From NCBI GenBank assembly GCA_017303485.1, contig JAFLCY010000007.1, positions 1-63,621 of the forward strand: a stretch of 63,621 nt of DNA, in the 5' to 3' direction. Positions 62,239 to 63,621 of this stretch are shown here, in pieces (position 1 is the stretch's first letter; each line of letters opens with the position of its first letter). The notes under the pieces were generated by a model. That model saw only the letters and a list, made by a program, of their open reading frames with translations, made no database searches and was not told where the DNA came from. Both the position numbers and the translations under genes were made by a program. The stretch comes from Rhodobacterales bacterium. GTDB taxonomy: Bacteria; Pseudomonadota; Alphaproteobacteria; Rhodobacterales; Rhodobacteraceae.

Positions 62239-63621
62239 TCAGTTGTCCGTCTCCATATAGACCAGTCCGTGATCCAACCCGACAACCGAGCTGGTCCCGC
62301 CGACACTCATCTGCGAGTAGACGTTCAGGCCCGTTGTCGTGCTGGGCAGATCGGTCGTAACCGTCCCGCTTGCAGTTGCCCCCGTCTCAAGGTCGGTCAA
62401 CAGATAGCCGACCAATTGCGTCGTTCCGGGCGGCGAGAAAAGCTCGATGCGGTATGCCTTGGTCGCATCCGCCGAAGGCTTGGGGAAGCTGGCGCCCAGA
62501 TTGATCTTGGTCGCGGTGCCGCTGCCGTCGTTGTGCATGATCTGCATATTCGTATCGGCCGAGTCGTACCCGACCCCGACCATGTTCGTCGTGCTGGACG
62601 GATCAACATCGGTCGGAGCAGCGGTAGAGGATCGCATCCCGACGAAAAGGCGATGGTTCGCGTTCGCCACCCCGGTTCCGGGCGAGAAGGTCCAGGCCAG
62701 GTAGAAACCGCCCGCATTGGCAATGTCCGCCCCGACCGTGAACATGTTGGCGTTGCCACGCATGCCACAGACGGCGGTCGCCGATGCCGTCGTGATGCCG
62801 AAACGCCGCCAGGATATCCGGGTCCTGAAGTTCGTCGCAGCCCAGTTGACGGCAACAACGCTCCCGGTCGTTGTCAGGGCGAACCCGAGGTTCACGTCCG
62901 TCCCGCCGTTCCCGACGACCACATAAAGACGGATGCGGCTTCGCGAGATGATCGGCTGAAGCGGCGATTGCAGCCCGCTCGGGCCAAGACAGGTCGGCAG
63001 CATCCGGCCCGCAAGGCTCTGACCGAACAGTTTGAGCCCGCCCGAGGCCGGGGCCGCAGGCGTCGCGATGGCCGGGAACCGAAGCTGTCCGCCCTCGATC
63101 TCCATGTCGGCCGCGCCCGCAAAGGCCCCGGCGTTGTTGTACTGCACCTTGCCCGAGACCCCGCCGGGCGACCCGCCGCCGCCGGGAGGTGCCGCAAAGG
63201 TGCCATCCGCCCGCAGGAAATTCGTCGTCCCGCCGCCGGACGCCGGGACCAGGCCTTTCGTGCTGCCGGTGAACGTGTCCAGAAGCGCTGTCGCCTGCGC
63301 CCCGGTCAGGTCTTCGGGGTCGCCGGTTCCCGCCGTCGCGCGCCCCTTGATCGTGCCGGTCGCCACATCGGCCAGCTTCGCGTTCGTCACCGCATTCCCG
63401 GCAATCGTGGCGGCGAAGCTCCCCGTCCCGGACCCGGTGACATCTCCGGTCAGCGCAATCGTCTGGTCGCCGGTGTTGGTCCCGCTGATCGCGTCCAGCT
63501 TCACCTTGTCCGCCGCCGCCATGAAGCCCGCCGCGGCCCCGGTCGCCGCCGCATGCAGCGCGCCCCCGGCCCGCGACCCATGTGCCGTATCGTTGAACCG
63601 CGCCGCCGGCAGCACCCCCGC
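62239..63621 (-). CDS. Phage tail-fibre-like protein, 5' end beyond window
   Basis: The reading frame is open to the window edge (AGVLPAARFNDTAHGSRAGG...), so the start is outside. The N-terminal visible part has HAAATGAAAGFMAAADKVKL, a phrase recurring in tail-fibre proteins, followed by NTGDQTIALTGDVTGSG and NAVTNAKLADVATGTIKGRA repeats of the same class. The C-terminal half is beta-rich and Ser/Thr/Gly-rich. I infer a prophage or tail-like element whose remainder lies to the right. It is not a known gene-transfer-agent gene by eye. Confidence 0.65.
   Translation of the reverse strand, partial: AGVLPAARFNDTAHGSRAGGALHAAATGAAAGFMAAADKVKLDAISGTNTGDQTIALTGDVTGSGTGSFAATIAGNAVTNAKLADVATGTIKGRATAGTGDPEDLTGAQATALLDTFTGSTKGLVPASGGGTTNFLRADGTFAAPPGGGGSPGGVSGKVQYNNAGAFAGAADMEIEGGQLRFPAIATPAAPASGGLKLFGQSLAGRMLPTCLGPSGLQSPLQPIISRSRIRLYVVVGNGGTDVNLGFALTTTGSVVAVNWAATNFRTRISWRRFGITTASATAVCGMRGNANMFTVGADIANAGGFYLAWTFSPGTGVANANHRLFVGMRSSTAAPTDVDPSSTTNMVGVGYDSADTNMQIMHNDGSGTATKINLGASFPKPSADATKAYRIELFSPPGTTQLVGYLLTDLETGATASGTVTTDLPSTTTGLNVYSQMSVGGTSSVVGLDHGLVYMETDN

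Noticed and set aside
62239..63621. Gene transfer agent tail gene
   Set aside because: Rhodobacterales gene transfer agent clusters are recognisable by ordered capsid and tail genes. Only one tail-like partial frame is visible and it does not resemble a known GTA protein by eye.

Overview
The window reads as chromosomal DNA of a Rhodobacterales (Rhodobacteraceae-type) alphaproteobacterium. The DNA is GC-rich and densely coding. Housekeeping synteny fits that order: trmB-metK-lnt-corC-ybeY-phoH-miaB, an irr / fabA-fabB-fabI block, and yacG-RNase E/G-maf-infA. A compact SAM/SAH-type riboswitch precedes metK, and that class is known essentially from Rhodobacterales. Many genes are translationally coupled through ATGA stop/start overlaps.

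Region 1 (1-16.4 kb) is mostly core: tRNA and mRNA processing (TrmB, MiaB, YbeY, PhoH), MetK, lipoprotein N-acylation (Lnt), an envelope pair (lipoprotein plus OmpA-like protein) sharing an unusual Cys-containing motif, the iron regulator Irr, an MFS permease, unsaturated fatty acid synthesis (FabA, FabB, FabI), a VOC protein and a Tat-exported intradiol dioxygenase.

Region 2 (16.6-41.5 kb) is an accessory catabolic block lying between tRNA-Gly(TCC) and tRNA-Phe(GAA), with a 5'-truncated etfA remnant at its right edge. It carries an AapJQMP amino-acid ABC importer, two FAD-dependent amine/amino-acid oxidases, a RidA enamine/imine deaminase, four NAD(P)-linked SDR or shikimate-dehydrogenase-like enzymes, a uronate-dehydrogenase-like epimerase, an aminotransferase, ATP-dependent hydantoinase/oxoprolinase subunits, a TPP enzyme, a D-2-hydroxyacid dehydrogenase, a ketoglutarate-semialdehyde-type aldehyde dehydrogenase, an HpaI-type aldolase and a tartronate-semialdehyde-type reductase. 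A FadR-type GntR and a GcvA-type LysR regulator are included. Two divergent promoters 10 kb apart share an 18-bp operator-like sequence (16 of 18 identical), which suggests one regulon. The substrate is not known; I infer an N-substituted amino acid or amino-sugar acid. This is the best candidate for an undescribed pathway.

Region 3 (41.5-43.8 kb) is core again: tRNA-Phe, YacG, RNase E/G, Maf, IF-1.

Region 4 (43.8-53.7 kb) encodes aerobic 2-aminobenzoate (anthranilate) degradation through CoA thioesters: aryl-CoA ligase, RidA, thioesterase, acyl-CoA dehydrogenase, enoyl-CoA hydratase, MarR regulator, SDR, the fused 2-aminobenzoyl-CoA monooxygenase/reductase, and divergently another enoyl-CoA hydratase plus 3-hydroxyacyl-CoA dehydrogenase. 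The divergent promoter holds a cluster of GAAATT half-sites, probably the MarR operator.

Region 5 (53.8-63.6 kb) is surface-related: a mutarotase-fold protein, GalE, a 1456-residue RTX calcium-binding protein with a large internal duplication, and Ugd. The end of the window enters a phage-tail-like gene pair. No rRNA, CRISPR array, transposase or integrase was seen.
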